Positions 62,455-64,000 of a stretch of DNA of 64,000 nucleotides are shown piece after piece (position 1 is the stretch's first letter; every line of letters starts with the position of its first letter). Made by a program: the position numbers and the translations under genes. Below the pieces are notes generated by a model, which saw only the letters and a list, made by a program, of their open reading frames with translations, did no database searches and was not told where the DNA came from. The stretch lies in the NCBI RefSeq assembly GCF_950295315.1, contig NC_080164.1:108160524-108224523 (forward strand), written 5' to 3'. The stretch is from Erinaceus europaeus (lineage: Eukaryota; Chordata; Mammalia; Eulipotyphla; Erinaceidae).

Positions 62455-62515
62455 CCTGTGACCTCTGGGGCCTCAGGCATAAAGTGTTAACATTGGTGCT
62501 ACCTCCCTAACTACC
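62455..62515 (-). repeat. SINE-D remnant, antisense
   Basis: TGTGACCTCTGGGGCCTCAG and CTACCTCCCTAACTACCCC on +. Old. Confidence 0.45.
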
Positions 62516-62796
62516 CCCAATAATTTTGATATTTAGTTGTTTAAATTTTTCTTCTTTTATAAATTTCATGACTACACATGAATCCTAACATTTGATAAAA
62601 ATGTAGTGATTTGCTCAAATATTGAGAACTACAGTCCAGAACTCCATAGCTTAATAGGGCTCTACAAAGCAGAAAACTGAGTGTAAGGTCTTCCAGGATA
62701 ATAAAAGAAAGTGGGATATACTGAAGTTACTTTTTTTGTTAGGGGGAAAAGTACTTTCAGTCAGGTGCTATGGTTTCTTTTCAAAATATTCTGAAA

Positions 62797-62886
62797 GATG
62801 AGGAGAAAAAAGAGAAAGAGAAGGAGAGGTAGGGAAAGAGGGAGAAAGGAAGGAAGGGAGGGAAGGAGGAAGGAATGGAGGGAGGA
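62797..62886. repeat. Purine-rich GGAA/GAGG tract
   Basis: Imperfect GGAAGGAA and GAGG units. Here the tract is on the 5' side of a SINE-B, unlike the other GGAA tracts. Confidence 0.85.
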
Positions 62887-62890
62887 AAAA

Positions 62891-63068
62891 AGACGTCAGG
62901 TTGAGTGCACAAGTTACTGTGCATAAGAACCTGAGTTCAAGTTCAAATCCCCATCTCCACCTGCAGGATGGTGGTAAAGCTTTACAGGTGGTGAAGCAGT
63001 GTTGCATGTGTCCCTGTCTATCTCCCACTCCTCTCTCAATTTCTCTCTGTCCTATTAAATAAAAGGAA
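62891..63068 (+). repeat. SINE-B
   Basis: GACGTCAGGTTGAGTGCACA head, a duplicated GAGTTCAAGTTCAAATCCCC B box and CCTATTAAATAAAAGG end. Confidence 0.88.
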
Positions 63069-64000
63069 GAAGAAAAACAAAAAGGAAAGGTGAGAAAGGC
63101 CTGAAATAGAAACAGTAAATGTGTTACATCATAGTTTCAAATACTGAAATATGGAACTAGAAAGCTGAAATAAGGGATGAGGAAGATAGTTGGGCTAAAA
63201 CTGATGTCCACTGAAATGTGTCAAGGTTGCTGAGACCTCAGTTTGCACGGATAGTATCTACATGACTGAAATGCTCACATCACTGAATTCTGAGCTTCTC
63301 AGACTATCTGCGCTAACATCACTGACGGCTTAGGAATAGCTCATATGAGGGCCCTAGTCTCCAAGGGATGGCTGAACAACATCAATAAAGACCAGATAAT
63401 TCAGGACATGCAGGACTATATATAGAACAGGTGGCAAACTATCATGTTTAAAATAGTTTAAAGCTAACCAGTTTCTGACATAGACACCTCTATGGTAGGA
63501 AAAAAAAAAGATGGGAGCTTTGTTACTAAGCTTTGTTTTCCTTTTCCCTCAACTGTCTTACTATATTTTGCATTTTTGTTCTGACATTTTAAAATGATAA
63601 AATATAAATGCAATCGCTTTGCAACATCATTTTTCTTTTTTTCCTATAAAGTTTATTTTTAACAAATAGTTATGATATAGCTTGTTAGCTCTAAAAGGCA
63701 TTTTTCTTCTGTTATAATTAACATTTGTAATAGAAAGATAAACAGCTAACTGTTTCAAAGCAAATACTGCTGCCAATAATCTATTTTGTTAAGAGAAAGA
63801 TGTTAATTATGGTAATGTAATTCCTTGGGGCACCGACATTTTCTTCTGTGCTAATCCTTCCCCAGGGCAAGGAAACTAACAGCTTCAATCTGAACCTGGC
63901 GCAAAGCTGCGTAACTAAAAACAAAAACCAACACAACAAATTTCACCACCTAAAAGTGCACTTACACAGGTCAGTGCATATGGTATTTAGGTTTGGAAGG
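63069..64000. other. SMARCAD1 intron to the window edge
   Basis: No repeat or exon I can support. A TTTTTGTTTTTAG acceptor-like site on the - strand near 63920 leads into a short open frame, discussed under rejected items. Confidence 0.4.

Noticed and set aside
63850..63925. Possible extra SMARCAD1 exon on the - strand (TTTTTGTTTTTAG then an open frame reading YAALRQVQIEAV)
   Set aside because: No GT donor at a sensible place, an in-frame stop soon after, and the peptide does not match the part of SMARCAD1 expected upstream of LSLKPYQ.

Overview
The window is vertebrate nuclear DNA from a placental mammal: split genes with GT-AG introns, dense tRNA-derived SINEs, L1 LINEs and microsatellites, and no prokaryotic organisation. 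The commonest SINE head (GTAGCGCAGCGGGTTAAG, B box GGTTCGAGCCC, tail of CAA/TAA motifs) resembles the SINEs I associate with hedgehogs (Erinaceidae), so a hedgehog is my best guess. That is recognition from memory, not a database match.

Two protein genes lie tail to tail. HPGDS (haematopoietic prostaglandin D synthase) is on the + strand with all five coding exons (5436-5568, 11540-11632, 23777-23886, 31703-31801, 35388-35552). Joined they give 600 nt, that is 199 codons plus stop, with catalytic Tyr8 and the glutathione- and metal-site residues present. SMARCAD1 (SNF2-family chromatin remodeller) is on the - strand. Its last 14 coding exons (60829 down to 39958) encode about 532 residues, the whole two-lobed ATPase. 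A long 3' UTR runs to a poly(A) signal at 38195-38200. The N-terminal half lies beyond 64000. The order HPGDS -> <- SMARCAD1 is the order I recall from human 4q22. The proteins do not act together; they are only neighbours.

Everything else is mostly repeats. For reading the list I use working names. SINE-A is about 270-290 bp with a CAA/TAA-rich tail. SINE-B has head GGTGGTGCACCTGGTTAAG and ends CTATCCAATAAATAAA. SINE-BL is B or A plus a 3' module around GGAGCAGTGGATTCGTAGTG. SINE-C has head GGTGGCGCAGTGGATAAAG. SINE-D has head GATAGCATAATGGTTATGC. SINE-E has head GGGAAAATAGCTC. 'F' is a separate retroposon-like family ending in poly(A). L1 pieces: a near-complete antisense L1 at 14336-20095 (ORF1 and ORF2 both broken), a 5'-truncated sense L1 at 51525-54220 bounded by an 18-bp target-site duplication, older fragments at 5672-7330, 28733-29650 and 37185-37870, and four very short L1 3'-tail insertions. 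A probable solo LTR with TG...CA ends and a 6-bp duplication lies at 7965-8624.

Layout: 1-5426 5' flank or first intron of HPGDS, repeats only; 5427-35552 HPGDS; 35553-38174 intergenic repeats; 38175-64000 SMARCAD1 3' half. I found no CRISPR, operon, phage or other unusual system. The most interesting items are transposon biology: a composite L1+F insertion with two poly(A) tracts inside one duplication, repeated mobilisation of bare L1 tails, and many nested insertions whose duplications can be read directly.
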